DNA of 12,917 bases from Thiothrix sp. (GCA_011375245.1 DRMA01000021.1:1-12917), one strand, 5' to 3'; shown: positions 1 through 6,663, counted from the first letter of the stretch. Numbers and translations are program-made. The notes: generated from the sequence alone by a model not told the origin.

Positions 1-97
1 TCCGCCCTACAACGTCTTTTTATTTTGTTAAAATATTTTTGCTGGTGTACTTAACCCGACAGGATGCTACATTAGTCATTTTTTTCGCAATTAAATG

Positions 98-189
98 ATA
101 CTTTCACAGTCTCTCCAGCATGGGAATGCAGTTTGTAACGCTGGAGCGTCTGGAAATATATTCCCACGCTGGAGAGGCTGTGAAAGTAT
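98..189. repeat. long inverted repeat (REP-like), arms 1 and 2
   Basis: Arm 1 (98-127) and arm 2 (160-189) are reverse complements at 28 of 30 positions, separated by 32 bases. The spacer contains a perfect small palindrome, ACGCT-GG-AGCGT (138-149). The inner end of each arm carries the GGGAAT / ATTCCC and GCTGGAG motifs. I associate these with REP-like palindromes dispersed in some gammaproteobacterial genomes, from memory and not checked. It could be a transcript-end hairpin, a REP element or a non-autonomous (MITE-like) element. Confidence 0.8.
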
Positions 190-276
190 TCGAAAAATGG
201 GCAAAAATGCCAATTTTCACAAGGAAGAAACAACAACTTACAGTATTTTTTTCGTTGTTTTGTATGATTTTCATCA

Positions 277-306
277 ATACTTTCACAGCCTCTGGAGTGT
301 GGGAAC
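277..306. repeat. third copy of the 30-bp inverted-repeat arm
   Basis: This copy matches arm 1 (98-127) in the same orientation at 24 of 30 positions and is complementary to arm 2 (160-189) at 26 of 30. The first 12 bases are identical in all three copies. Between arm 2 and this arm lie two smaller possible hairpins: GAAAA/TTTTC plus GGC/GCC at 192-218, and AAACAAC/GTTGTTT at 228-260. Arms 2 and 3 could thus close a branched structure of about 147 bases. Confidence 0.75.
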
Positions 307-353
307 AAGAGACAACAGGTGAAGTCCAGCTAATCTGATCTAAATCGTTTGCT

Positions 354-770
354 TCAAGCACTCACCATCTCAAAATCATGCGTTACTTCAGCCGTCTTAC
401 TCATCATAATTGACGCAGAACAATATTTATCGGCCGATAACCCAATCGCTCTAGCAACCTTCTTTTCAGAAAGATCATTACCTTCAATAATAAAATGCAG
501 ATGAATTTTGGTGAATACTTTTGGTTCTGTCTCTGCACGTTCTGCTGATATTTTCACTTCGCAGTTGGTAATATCTTGGCGAGATTTTTTGAGCATGGAT
601 ACCACATCAAATGATGAGCAGCCACCCACGCCTAATAACAACATTTCCATTGGACGAGCGCCAAGATTACGACCGCCCGCTTCAGGAGGACCATCCATAA
701 CAACAGAATGTCCACTAGCTGATTCACCCACAAAGCTCATATTGTCGAGCCATTTTACGCGTGTTTCCAT
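354..770 (-). CDS. yhfA: OsmC family protein, YhfA-like
   Basis: A cytoplasmic protein of 138 residues, close to the length and sequence of E. coli YhfA as I remember it. OsmC/Ohr-fold proteins generally reduce organic or fatty-acid hydroperoxides using two cysteines. Both are present: C51 in GVGGCSSFDVVS, at the start of the long central helix, and C117 in DKYCSAS. The N-terminal strand motif ARPMEMLLLGVGG is also typical. The physiological substrate of the YhfA branch is not known to me, so peroxidase activity is a family inference. The start is supported by AGGAG at 780-784, nine bases upstream of ATG. A weak promoter candidate, TTGCTT (829-834) and TACATT (807-812) with a 16-base spacer, suggests it can be transcribed apart from the metK-ahcY-metF genes upstream; a dispersed repeat also lies in that gap. 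Confidence 0.9.
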   Translation of the reverse strand: METRVKWLDNMSFVGESASGHSVVMDGPPEAGGRNLGARPMEMLLLGVGGCSSFDVVSMLKKSRQDITNCEVKISAERAETEPKVFTKIHLHFIIEGNDLSEKKVARAIGLSADKYCSASIMMSKTAEVTHDFEMVSA

Positions 771-846
771 ACTTTAAAACTCCTAAGGGTTGTCAATTGA
801 GCGAACAATGTAAGCGATTCAGCGAATAAAGCAAGTAAAGCCATGG

Positions 847-916
847 ATAGAGAGTCAGATAATGGTGCTTACCGATTAGAAGCCCGTCATGTGTGTTGTT
901 TTTTGATCAGACTGAT
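847..916. repeat. dispersed ~70-bp repeat, copy A
   Basis: Bases 847-911 align without gaps to 4826-4890 with 52 of 65 identities. The outer segments are nearly identical (ATAGAGAGTCAGATAAT at the left, AGAAGCC.GTCATGTGTGTT at the right) and the centre (864-877) is divergent. The ends are imperfect inverted repeats: the left AGTCAGATAA resembles the reverse complement of the right end at 8 of 10 positions. The right end is also a small palindrome, ATCAG-A-CTGAT (906-916). The copy lies between metF and the osmC-like gene. It resembles a very small MITE or REP-type element; a structured RNA is the alternative. Confidence 0.75.
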
Positions 917-948
917 TTAAAAATAATCCACATGGCTGGCTGGAGAAG

Positions 949-1791
949 TTATAGCGAGCTTAAGTCAAGAGCTTGACAAATTGTGCGTGAAGGATCCGTA
1001 CGATTCATGCTATAGAAGTGCAAACCAGGTGCACCTTGTTCTATTAATTTAGTACATAATTCAGTAACCACATCTTGTCCTAGCTTTTGGATCGATTCTA
1101 AATCATCACCATAACCTTCAAGACGTTTACGCAACCAACGGGGGATTTCTGCGCCTGTCGCATCAGAAAAACGTGCAAGTTGGGTAAAATTAGTAATGGG
1201 CATAATGCCAGGAATAATCGGTGCATCAATGCCTAGTGCAGCACAGTTATCAACAAATCTGAAATAAGCATCATTGTTATAAAAGTACTGGGTGATTGCA
1301 CTGTTTGCCCCCGCTTTTATTTTACCCACGAAGTGTTGTAGATCGGTATCAAAGTTAGTGGCTTGCGGATGCATCTCAGGGTAGGCTGCGACTTCAATAT
1401 GAAAATGATCACCTGTTTCTTGACGAATAAAAGCAACCAGTTCATTAGCATAGTGAAATTCGCCAATATCTTGCATTCCTGAGGGTAAATCGCCGCGTAA
1501 TGCAACAATACGTTTCACACCACTATTTTTATAGGTGGTTAATATGTCACGAATTTGAGTTTCGCTTGAACCAATACAAGAAAGGTGAGGCGCTGTTTCG
1601 ATGCCTGAGTTTTTCTGCATGTCGATGACAGTATCAAGCGTACAGTTTTGCGTCGAACCACCTGCGCCATAGGTGACTGAGAAGAATTCAGGGTTAAGTT
1701 CAGCGAGTTCTTGGCTGACTGTTTTTAATTTTTCGATGCCTTTATCCGTTTTTGGCGGAAAGAATTCAAAACTAAAGGATTTTTTGCTCAT
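949..1791 (-). CDS. metF: 5,10-methylenetetrahydrofolate reductase
   Basis: This cytoplasmic FAD enzyme reduces 5,10-methylene-THF to 5-methyl-THF with NAD(P)H, supplying the methyl group for methionine synthesis. The 280 residues fold as one TIM barrel. Visible family motifs are SFEFFPPKT at the N-terminus (E9, equivalent to the catalytic Glu28 of E. coli), FFSVTYGAGGSTQ (36-48), ALRGD (97-101, D101 equivalent to Asp120) and VAAYPEMHPQA (134-144). It is slightly shorter than E. coli MetF (296) because it lacks the N-terminal extension. The chosen ATG gives an intact first strand, but no good Shine-Dalgarno sequence precedes it (only AT-rich bases). It is the last gene of metK-ahcY-metF, 138 bases after ahcY, and its transcript should be under the SAH riboswitch ahead of metK. 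Confidence 0.97.
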   Translation of the reverse strand: MSKKSFSFEFFPPKTDKGIEKLKTVSQELAELNPEFFSVTYGAGGSTQNCTLDTVIDMQKNSGIETAPHLSCIGSSETQIRDILTTYKNSGVKRIVALRGDLPSGMQDIGEFHYANELVAFIRQETGDHFHIEVAAYPEMHPQATNFDTDLQHFVGKIKAGANSAITQYFYNNDAYFRFVDNCAALGIDAPIIPGIMPITNFTQLARFSDATGAEIPRWLRKRLEGYGDDLESIQKLGQDVVTELCTKLIEQGAPGLHFYSMNRTDPSRTICQALDLSSL

Positions 1792-1856
1792 GATATTTTT
1801 GATTATCGTTGATGATGATGGTAAAAGCGAGTGCTTTAGAAGCCCCTTGGGAAACG

Positions 1857-1873
1857 CTCTTTAGAATAAAGAG
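1857..1873. other. small perfect hairpin between ahcY and metF
   Basis: CTCTTTA-GAA-TAAAGAG is a perfect 7-bp stem with a 3-base loop. No U-tract follows on the minus strand, so it is not a classical terminator. It lies just 5' of metF in the operon transcript. Confidence 0.4.
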
Positions 1874-1884
1874 AATGGGGAACA

Positions 1885-1909
1885 AGGCGGAAGCAGGATG
1901 CCTCCACCT
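1885..1909 (-). other. RNA hairpin just downstream of ahcY (weak terminator or processing site)
   Basis: On the minus strand AGGUGGAGGC and GCUUCCGCCU pair over 10 bp around a 5-base loop. Two of the pairs are G-U. On the plus strand the same two positions become A-C clashes, so the stem is intact only in the ahcY-metF transcript. UUGUU follows the stem, which is too weak for a confident intrinsic terminator. It starts about 20 bases after the ahcY stop and could reduce read-through into metF or stabilise the upstream mRNA end. Confidence 0.5.
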
Positions 1910-1929
1910 GTTAGTATTACGCGCTACGT

Positions 1930-3324
1930 CTAGTAACGGTAATGCTCAACCTTATAAGGCCCTGCTTTATCGACGCTAATATAATTAGCTTGGAAATCTG
2001 TTAATTCGGTTAATGTTGCGCCTACTTTATCAAGGTGCAAACGGGCTACTTCTTCATCAAGCTTTTTCGGTAGCATATAAACTTTGTTTTCATACTTTTC
2101 ACCATGCGACCACAGTTCGATCTGCGCTAAGGTTTGGTTGGTGAACGAGTTAGACATTACAAAACTAGGATGTCCTGTGGCACAACCTAAGTTAACCAAA
2201 CGACCTTGAGCTAAGACGATAATGCTATTCCCACTGGGAAGGAGGACATGATCAACTTGTGGTTTGATATTGTCCCACTCGTATTTTTCCATGCTTGCAA
2301 TGTCGATTTCATTATCAAAGTGACCAATATTACATACGATAGACTCATGCTTCATTTGCAGCATATGATCATGGGTAATAACGTGGAAGTTGCCTGTTGC
2401 AGTGACAAAAATATCACCTTGTGAAGCCGCTTCGTCCATCGTGACAACACGATAACCTTCCATTGTTGCTTGTAAAGCACAAATAGGATCAATTTCAGTG
2501 ACCCAAACCACAGCGCCTAAGCCACGTAATGATTGAGCACAACCTTTGCCCACATCACCGTAGCCTAATACCACGGCTGTTTTTCCTGCAATCATGACAT
2601 CGGTGGCGCGTTTGATGCCATCAACTAAGGACTCACGGCAGCCATATAGGTTATCAAATTTTGATTTTGTTACTGAATCATTGACGTTGATCGCTGGGTA
2701 ACTAAGCTCACCATTTTTTGCCATTTCGTATAAGCGATGAACACCTGTCGTCGTTTCTTCAGTGACACCTTTGATATTCGGGCGAATGCTTGAGTACCAA
2801 TTTGGTTCTTTTGCTAGTTTGGCTTTAATTGATTTGAATAAAGCCACTTCTTCTTCACTGCTTGGATCATCAAGCACAGAGATATCGGTTTCTGCTTTTG
2901 TACCTAATTCAATTAGCATGGTAGCATCACCGCCATCATCAAGAATCATGTTAGGTGTGCCACCATCATGCCACTCAAAAATTTTGTGCGCATAATCCCA
3001 GTATTCATCCAGTGTTTCGCCTTTGGTAGCGAAGACAGGAACACCTGAAGCTGCAATAGCAGCGGCAGCATGATCTTGAGTAGAGAAGATATTGCAAGAT
3101 GCCCAACGAACTTCTGCACCTAGTGCGGTTAAGGTTTCGATTAAGACCGCTGTTTGAATGGTCATGTGTAGCGAACCTGCAATACGTGCGCCTGCAAGCG
3201 GTTGTTCTTCGCCATATTTCGCACGGGTTGACATAAGACCTGGCATTTCATTTTCAGCGATGGTGATTTCTTTGCGTCCCCAACCTGCAAGGTCGATGTC
3301 TGCTACGATGTAATCATTACTCAT
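1930..3324 (-). CDS. ahcY: adenosylhomocysteinase (SAH hydrolase)
   Basis: This cytoplasmic NAD+-dependent enzyme splits S-adenosylhomocysteine into homocysteine and adenosine, relieving product inhibition of SAM-dependent methyltransferases. The 464 residues match the long bacterial form. They include an insertion of about 40 residues (near 143-182, charged and helical) that shorter animal enzymes lack. The substrate and catalytic motif NVNDSVTKSKFDN (213-225) carries the catalytic Lys/Asp pair (K220, D224). The NAD-binding Rossmann motif is GYGDVGKG (254-261), followed by E277 in VTEIDP. The conserved C-terminus KVEHYRY, whose Lys and Tyr reach the neighbouring subunit's NAD site in known structures, is intact. 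The gene lies 73 bases after metK in the same operon. The ribosome-binding site is poor, with only a GGAT-like stretch about 13 bases upstream. Confidence 0.98.
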   Translation of the reverse strand: MSNDYIVADIDLAGWGRKEITIAENEMPGLMSTRAKYGEEQPLAGARIAGSLHMTIQTAVLIETLTALGAEVRWASCNIFSTQDHAAAAIAASGVPVFATKGETLDEYWDYAHKIFEWHDGGTPNMILDDGGDATMLIELGTKAETDISVLDDPSSEEEVALFKSIKAKLAKEPNWYSSIRPNIKGVTEETTTGVHRLYEMAKNGELSYPAINVNDSVTKSKFDNLYGCRESLVDGIKRATDVMIAGKTAVVLGYGDVGKGCAQSLRGLGAVVWVTEIDPICALQATMEGYRVVTMDEAASQGDIFVTATGNFHVITHDHMLQMKHESIVCNIGHFDNEIDIASMEKYEWDNIKPQVDHVLLPSGNSIIVLAQGRLVNLGCATGHPSFVMSNSFTNQTLAQIELWSHGEKYENKVYMLPKKLDEEVARLHLDKVGATLTELTDFQANYISVDKAGPYKVEHYRY

Positions 3325-3357
3325 TATTGTGTGATATCCGTTTTGTTTGAAACGATC

Positions 3358-3382
3358 ACCCTGCCTACAGTATAGGTAGGGT
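3358..3382. other. hairpin in the metK-ahcY gap
   Basis: ACCCTGCCTA and TAGGTAGGGT pair over 10 bp around a 5-base loop (one G-U) when read on the plus strand. On the minus strand, the sense strand of the operon, the same stem has one A-C mismatch after five base pairs. No U-tract follows on the minus strand. It may be an mRNA processing or stability element between metK and ahcY. Confidence 0.4.
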
Positions 3383-3397
3383 AATAAAATTAGGGGG

Positions 3398-4552
3398 TTA
3401 TAATGCGGCTGCTAACGCTTCAGCACGATCTGTTTTTTCCCAAGGAAGATCAAGATCCTCACGACCGAAATGCCCATAAGCTGCGGTAGCACGGTACATT
3501 GGGCGTAGTAGATCGAGCATGGTGACAATGCCATAAGGACGTAGGTCAAAATTCTCACGTACTAAGGCTTCAATCATGCCATCGCTGGCTTTGCCCGTAC
3601 CAAAGGTTTCAACACTGATTGAGGTGGGTTCTGCAACACCAATCGCATAGGAAATTTGAATTTCACAGCGTTCTGCTAAGCCAGCAGCAACAATATTTTT
3701 TGCCACATAGCGCCCTGCATAAGCCGCAGAACGATCAACTTTTGAGGGGTCTTTGCCAGAGAATGCACCGCCACCATGACGTGCCATGCCACCATAGGTA
3801 TCAACGATAATTTTGCGTCCTGTCAAACCACAATCACCTACAGGGCCACCAATAACGAAGTTACCTGTTGGGTTAATATGATAAGCCGTTTCTGCATTTA
3901 GCCACTCTTCTGGCAATACAGGCTTAACGATTTCTTCCATGACTGCTTCTTGTAGATTACTCAAACTGATATCAGGATTATGTTGCGTTGACAAAACAAC
4001 GGCATCAATAGCAACAGGCTTGTTGTTTTCATAACGAAAAGTAACTTGGCTTTTTGCATCAGGGCGTAAGAAATCGAGTTTACCCGATTTCATGAGTTCA
4101 GCTTGTTTGTGAACTAAACGATGTGCATAAGTAATCGGGGCAGGCATTAATACATCGGTTTCATTGCTGGCATAACCAAACATAAGCCCTTGATCGCCCG
4201 CACCTTGTGCCGCTTTATCTTCACGATCAACACCCATCGCAATATCAGGTGATTGTTGACCTAAGGCATTGAGAATGGCGCATGAGCTACCGTCAAAACC
4301 AACGTCTGATGAATTGTAGCCGATGTCATTTACAACATCTCGAACAATGGTTTCATAATCAATGGTTGCGCTAGTGGTAATTTCACCTGCAAGTACAACC
4401 ATACCTGTTTTGACTAGTGTTTCACAGGCAACACGAGCATTGGTATCTTGTGTGAGAATAGCGTCTAGGACGGCATCAGAAATTTGGTCTGCCATTTTGT
4501 CGGGGTGACCTGCGGATACAGATTCTGAGGTAAATAAGTGGCTCTCAGCCAT
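3398..4552 (-). CDS. metK: S-adenosylmethionine synthetase
   Basis: This enzyme makes SAM from methionine and ATP, releasing phosphate and diphosphate; it acts in the cytoplasm as a homotetramer in known relatives. The 384 residues equal the E. coli length. Motifs in order are SAGHPDK (13-19, with the catalytic His and metal/ATP-binding Asp and Lys), GAGDQG (117-122), DCGLTGRKIIVDTYGG (240-255) and the glycine-rich GGGAFSGKD (260-268) that closes over the triphosphate. The start is firm: ATG preceded by GGAG (4560-4563) with a 7-base gap. It is the first gene of metK-ahcY-metF. The leader carries an SAH riboswitch ending about 33 bases before the start codon, so translation or transcription of this gene should respond to SAH. 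Confidence 0.98.
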   Translation of the reverse strand: MAESHLFTSESVSAGHPDKMADQISDAVLDAILTQDTNARVACETLVKTGMVVLAGEITTSATIDYETIVRDVVNDIGYNSSDVGFDGSSCAILNALGQQSPDIAMGVDREDKAAQGAGDQGLMFGYASNETDVLMPAPITYAHRLVHKQAELMKSGKLDFLRPDAKSQVTFRYENNKPVAIDAVVLSTQHNPDISLSNLQEAVMEEIVKPVLPEEWLNAETAYHINPTGNFVIGGPVGDCGLTGRKIIVDTYGGMARHGGGAFSGKDPSKVDRSAAYAGRYVAKNIVAAGLAERCEIQISYAIGVAEPTSISVETFGTGKASDGMIEALVRENFDLRPYGIVTMLDLLRPMYRATAAYGHFGREDLDLPWEKTDRAEALAAAL

Positions 4553-4584
4553 ACTTGATCTCCATTTTATTGAAAGTAAAGTTG

Positions 4585-4671
4585 ACTGAGCGTCGTTGCA
4601 AATAATGTGTAAGCCTTGTCAACCGAGCCTAGCGACATACATAGGTGATGCCGTTGCAACGCTCCTCGGTT
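4585..4671 (-). promoter_or_regulatory. SAH riboswitch in the metK leader
   Basis: The minus-strand RNA begins AACCGAGGAGCGUUGCAAC, later has GCUAGGCUCGGUU and ends GCAACGACGCUC, which follows the consensus I recall for the S-adenosylhomocysteine riboswitch. P1 is AACCGAG (4665-4671) with CUCGGUU (4621-4627). The pseudoknot is GAGCGU near 4659-4664 with ACGCUC at 4588-4593. Known members are ON switches: SAH binding stabilises the pseudoknot and allows expression of recycling genes. The metK Shine-Dalgarno (4560-4563) lies about 25 bases downstream, which suggests control of translation; no U-tract terminator is seen. The aptamer match is strong; the regulatory direction is inferred from the family. 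Confidence 0.9.
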
Positions 4672-4698
4672 AAGTTCTGTTATTGTTATTGGGCGAGG

Positions 4699-4704
4699 AT
4701 TATA
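4699..4704 (-). promoter_or_regulatory. candidate -10 box of the metK-ahcY-metF promoter
   Basis: A perfect TATAAT lies on the minus strand, 28 bases before the riboswitch begins. Transcription would then start near 4690-4692, about 20 bases before the aptamer. No good -35 hexamer sits at 16-18 bases; the best nearby bases are AT-rich (TTACAA, but only 11 bases away). The promoter may need an activator or depend on upstream AT-rich DNA. Confidence 0.55.
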
Positions 4705-4825
4705 CATAAATAAAATTGTAAGAGGTATGTTTTTTGTTATCTTTTATGCCTTGTTCACTCACTGCCTTTAGCGGTAGACTGTGGCGGCGTTAATTTATTC
4801 TGCTATTCTGCTGCCATGTAATCTA
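4705..4825. other. metK-glnS divergent intergenic region, no further element recognised
   Basis: The metK and glnS starts are 375 bases apart. The metK side holds the -10 box and riboswitch, and the glnS side holds repeat copy B. Between them I see only AT-rich DNA, a weak 5-bp hairpin (CTGCC/GGTAG near 4761-4776) and a small tandem TATTCTGC duplication near 4796-4811. The glnS promoter must be in this part or in the repeat, but I cannot place it convincingly. Confidence 0.4.
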
Positions 4826-4895
4826 ATAGAGAGTCAGATAATTGCGTGCAAAAACGAGAAGCCAGTCATGTGTGTTATTTTTTAATCAGAATCTG
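4826..4895. repeat. dispersed ~70-bp repeat, copy B
   Basis: This copy is 80% identical over 65 ungapped bases to copy A (847-911) and in the same orientation. Its left end AGAGTCAGATAA and the reverse complement of its right end, AGATTCTGATTA, agree at 9 of 12 positions. Its right end is a small palindrome, TCAGA-A-TCTGA, like the ATCAG-A-CTGAT of copy A but with different bases, so the palindromic form is kept while the sequence changes. It ends about 33 bases before the glnS start and probably lies in the glnS leader or promoter. Confidence 0.75.
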
Positions 4896-4922
4896 AATAT
4901 CTATATTTATCAACAACAAAAA

Positions 4923-4931
4923 ATGCTATGA
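4923..4931 (+). other. two-codon ORF overlapping the glnS start
   Basis: ATG-CTA-TGA begins five bases before the glnS ATG, and its TGA overlaps that ATG as ATGA. Neither start has a Shine-Dalgarno sequence; the preceding bases are A-rich (CAACAACAAAAA). It may be chance, or a start-stop element that lowers or couples initiation. Confidence 0.25.
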
Positions 4932-6601
4932 AAAACGACAGCAATGAAACGAAAAAACCGCTTAATTTTATCGAGCGAATAATTGAAGAAGACCTTGCCT
5001 CAGGTCGTATTTCACAATCCGTGACGCGTTTTCCTCCTGAGCCAAATGGCTATTTGCATATTGGTCATGCAAAGTCTATTTGTCTAAACTTTGGGCTGGC
5101 AGAAACCTATGGTGGGCAATGTAATCTGCGTTTTGATGATACTAATCCTGCCAAAGAAGAAATGGAATATGTCGAATCCATTAAAAAGGATGTGCAGTGG
5201 TTAGGTTTTGATTGGCAAGGTGATATTCGTTTCACTTCAGATTACTTTGATCAGCTTTATACATGGGCGCTTGGACTTATCGAACAGGGCAAGGCATATG
5301 TGTGTGATTTGAATCAAGAAGAAATGCGTGCCTATCGCGGTACATTGACGGAAGCTGGCAAGGATAGCCCTTATAAGGAGCGTTCCGTTGAAGAAAATTT
5401 AGCGTTGTTTGAAAAAATGCGTGCAGGGGAGTTTGATGAAGGCGCATGTGCTTTACGGGTAAAAATTGATATGGCACACCCGAATATGCAAATGCGTGAT
5501 CCTGTTATTTACCGTATTAAAAAAGTCGCTCATCATCAAACAGGCGATAAATGGTGTATTTATCCTTCTTATGATTATGCACATGGGCAAAGTGATGCGA
5601 TTGAAGGCATTACTCATTCTATTTGTACTTTGGAGTTTGAAGAGCACCGAGCATTATATGATTGGTTTATTGCTAATCTGCCCGTTCCCTCAACTCCACG
5701 TCAGTATGAATTTTCACGCTTGAATGTGAATTATACGATCACCAGTAAACGTAAGCTAAAGCAATTAGTGGATGAAGGTCATGTGGATGGTTGGGATGAT
5801 CCACGTATGCCAACGATTTCAGGTATGAGGCGACGTGGTTTTACCCCTAAGTCTATTCGCGAGTTTTGTGATATGGCAGGGGTGACACGTACGGATGGTA
5901 TAGTAGATGTTAGTATGCTGGAGTTTGCTATTCGTGAAGATCTAAATACGAATGCGACACGTGCTATGTGTGTGCTAGAACCGCTTAAAGTAACGCTAAC
6001 CAATTACCCTGAAGACAAAACTGAACAGTTAGTGGGTCCTAAGCACCCTAATCGTATTGAGTTAGGTGCGCGTAGCTTACCTTTTTCGCGTGAAATCTTT
6101 ATTGATCAGGATGATTTTAGAGAATCAGCGAATAAAAAATATAAACGCTTGGTCATTGGTAAACGGGTACGTTTACGCAATGCTTATATTATTGAGGCAG
6201 ATGAAGCGATAAAAAATGAACAAGGTGAGATTATTGAAGTGAAAGCGCACTTTATTGAAAATACGGTTGGTAAGAATCCTGAGGATGGTATTAAAGCAAA
6301 AGGTGTCATTCATTGGGTTGATGCAAAGCAGCATATTGATTGTGAAGTACGGTTATATGATCGCCTATTTACTGAAGCATCACCTGATGTGGGAGGGAAA
6401 GATTTTTTAAGCTGTCTTAACCCTGATAATTTGCGTGTCTTAACAGGCTGTAAAGGTGAAATGAGTCTTGCTGAAGCAGGGCAAGATGATCATTATCAGT
6501 TTGAGCGAGAAGGGTATTTTATCCTTGATGCTAAAGAAAAGCATGTTAGTATCAGGGTATTTAATCGTACCATTGGTTTGCGCGATACATGGAAAAAGTA
6601 A
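4928..6601 (+). CDS. glnS: glutaminyl-tRNA synthetase
   Basis: This class I aminoacyl-tRNA synthetase charges tRNA-Gln with glutamine using ATP, in the cytoplasm. The 557 residues compare with 554 in E. coli. The class I HIGH signature is at 44-47 within PPEPNGYLHIGHAKS. The KMSKS loop is represented by ITSKRKL (271-277), with Thr where E. coli has Met. GWDDPRMPTISGMRRRG (288-304) links the catalytic core to the helical subdomain. The C-terminal anticodon-binding beta-barrels are complete, ending FNRTIGLRDTW. There is no AsnRS-like or YqeY extension. The start at 4928 matches the family N-terminus, but no Shine-Dalgarno precedes it and a repeat lies just upstream. It is transcribed alone, divergent from metK and convergent with the HPF-family gene. 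Confidence 0.98.
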   Translation: MKNDSNETKKPLNFIERIIEEDLASGRISQSVTRFPPEPNGYLHIGHAKSICLNFGLAETYGGQCNLRFDDTNPAKEEMEYVESIKKDVQWLGFDWQGDIRFTSDYFDQLYTWALGLIEQGKAYVCDLNQEEMRAYRGTLTEAGKDSPYKERSVEENLALFEKMRAGEFDEGACALRVKIDMAHPNMQMRDPVIYRIKKVAHHQTGDKWCIYPSYDYAHGQSDAIEGITHSICTLEFEEHRALYDWFIANLPVPSTPRQYEFSRLNVNYTITSKRKLKQLVDEGHVDGWDDPRMPTISGMRRRGFTPKSIREFCDMAGVTRTDGIVDVSMLEFAIREDLNTNATRAMCVLEPLKVTLTNYPEDKTEQLVGPKHPNRIELGARSLPFSREIFIDQDDFRESANKKYKRLVIGKRVRLRNAYIIEADEAIKNEQGEIIEVKAHFIENTVGKNPEDGIKAKGVIHWVDAKQHIDCEVRLYDRLFTEASPDVGGKDFLSCLNPDNLRVLTGCKGEMSLAEAGQDDHYQFEREGYFILDAKEKHVSIRVFNRTIGLRDTWKK

Positions 6602-6639
6602 TAGAGTAGAGGATACGCAGTTTATCCATCATTGCGCCA

Positions 6640-6663
6640 CACTTCAGTTTATATAACGAAGTG
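6640..6663 (+). other. hairpin downstream of glnS
   Basis: CACTTC (6640-6645) pairs with GAAGTG (6658-6663), with GTT/AAC continuing the stem after a bulged A. No U-tract follows, so alone it is a weak terminator. It may protect the 3' end of glnS mRNA together with the AT-rich hairpin at 6681-6702. Confidence 0.35.

Larger units (their letters stand above)
1..353. other. non-coding region rich in inverted repeats
   Basis: I find no convincing gene here: the short open frames on both strands run through the inverted repeats and have no family features. Bases 1-97 are AT-rich, with an AAAATATTTT palindrome at 30-39 and nothing else recognisable. Bases 98-306 hold three related 30-bp arms (separate entries). 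Bases 307-353 lead into the osmC-like stop codon. No U-tract terminator for the osmC-like gene is visible, so the folded repeats may serve as its transcript end. Confidence 0.6.

Noticed and set aside
98..306. CRISPR-like array
   Set aside because: The three 30-bp copies alternate in orientation and have unequal spacers, so they are inverted repeats, not a direct-repeat array.
95..361. Several 70-85-codon open frames on both strands in 72-361
   Set aside because: They run through the inverted-repeat arms, mirror one another and have no ribosome-binding sites or recognisable domains.
508..777. Plus-strand 89-codon frame
   Set aside because: It is antisense to the osmC-like gene, which has clear family motifs and a good ribosome-binding site.
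4693..4697. CCUCG that could pair with CGAGG of riboswitch P1 as an anti-P1 switch
   Set aside because: These bases lie directly after the -10 box, before the expected transcription start, so they are probably not in the RNA.
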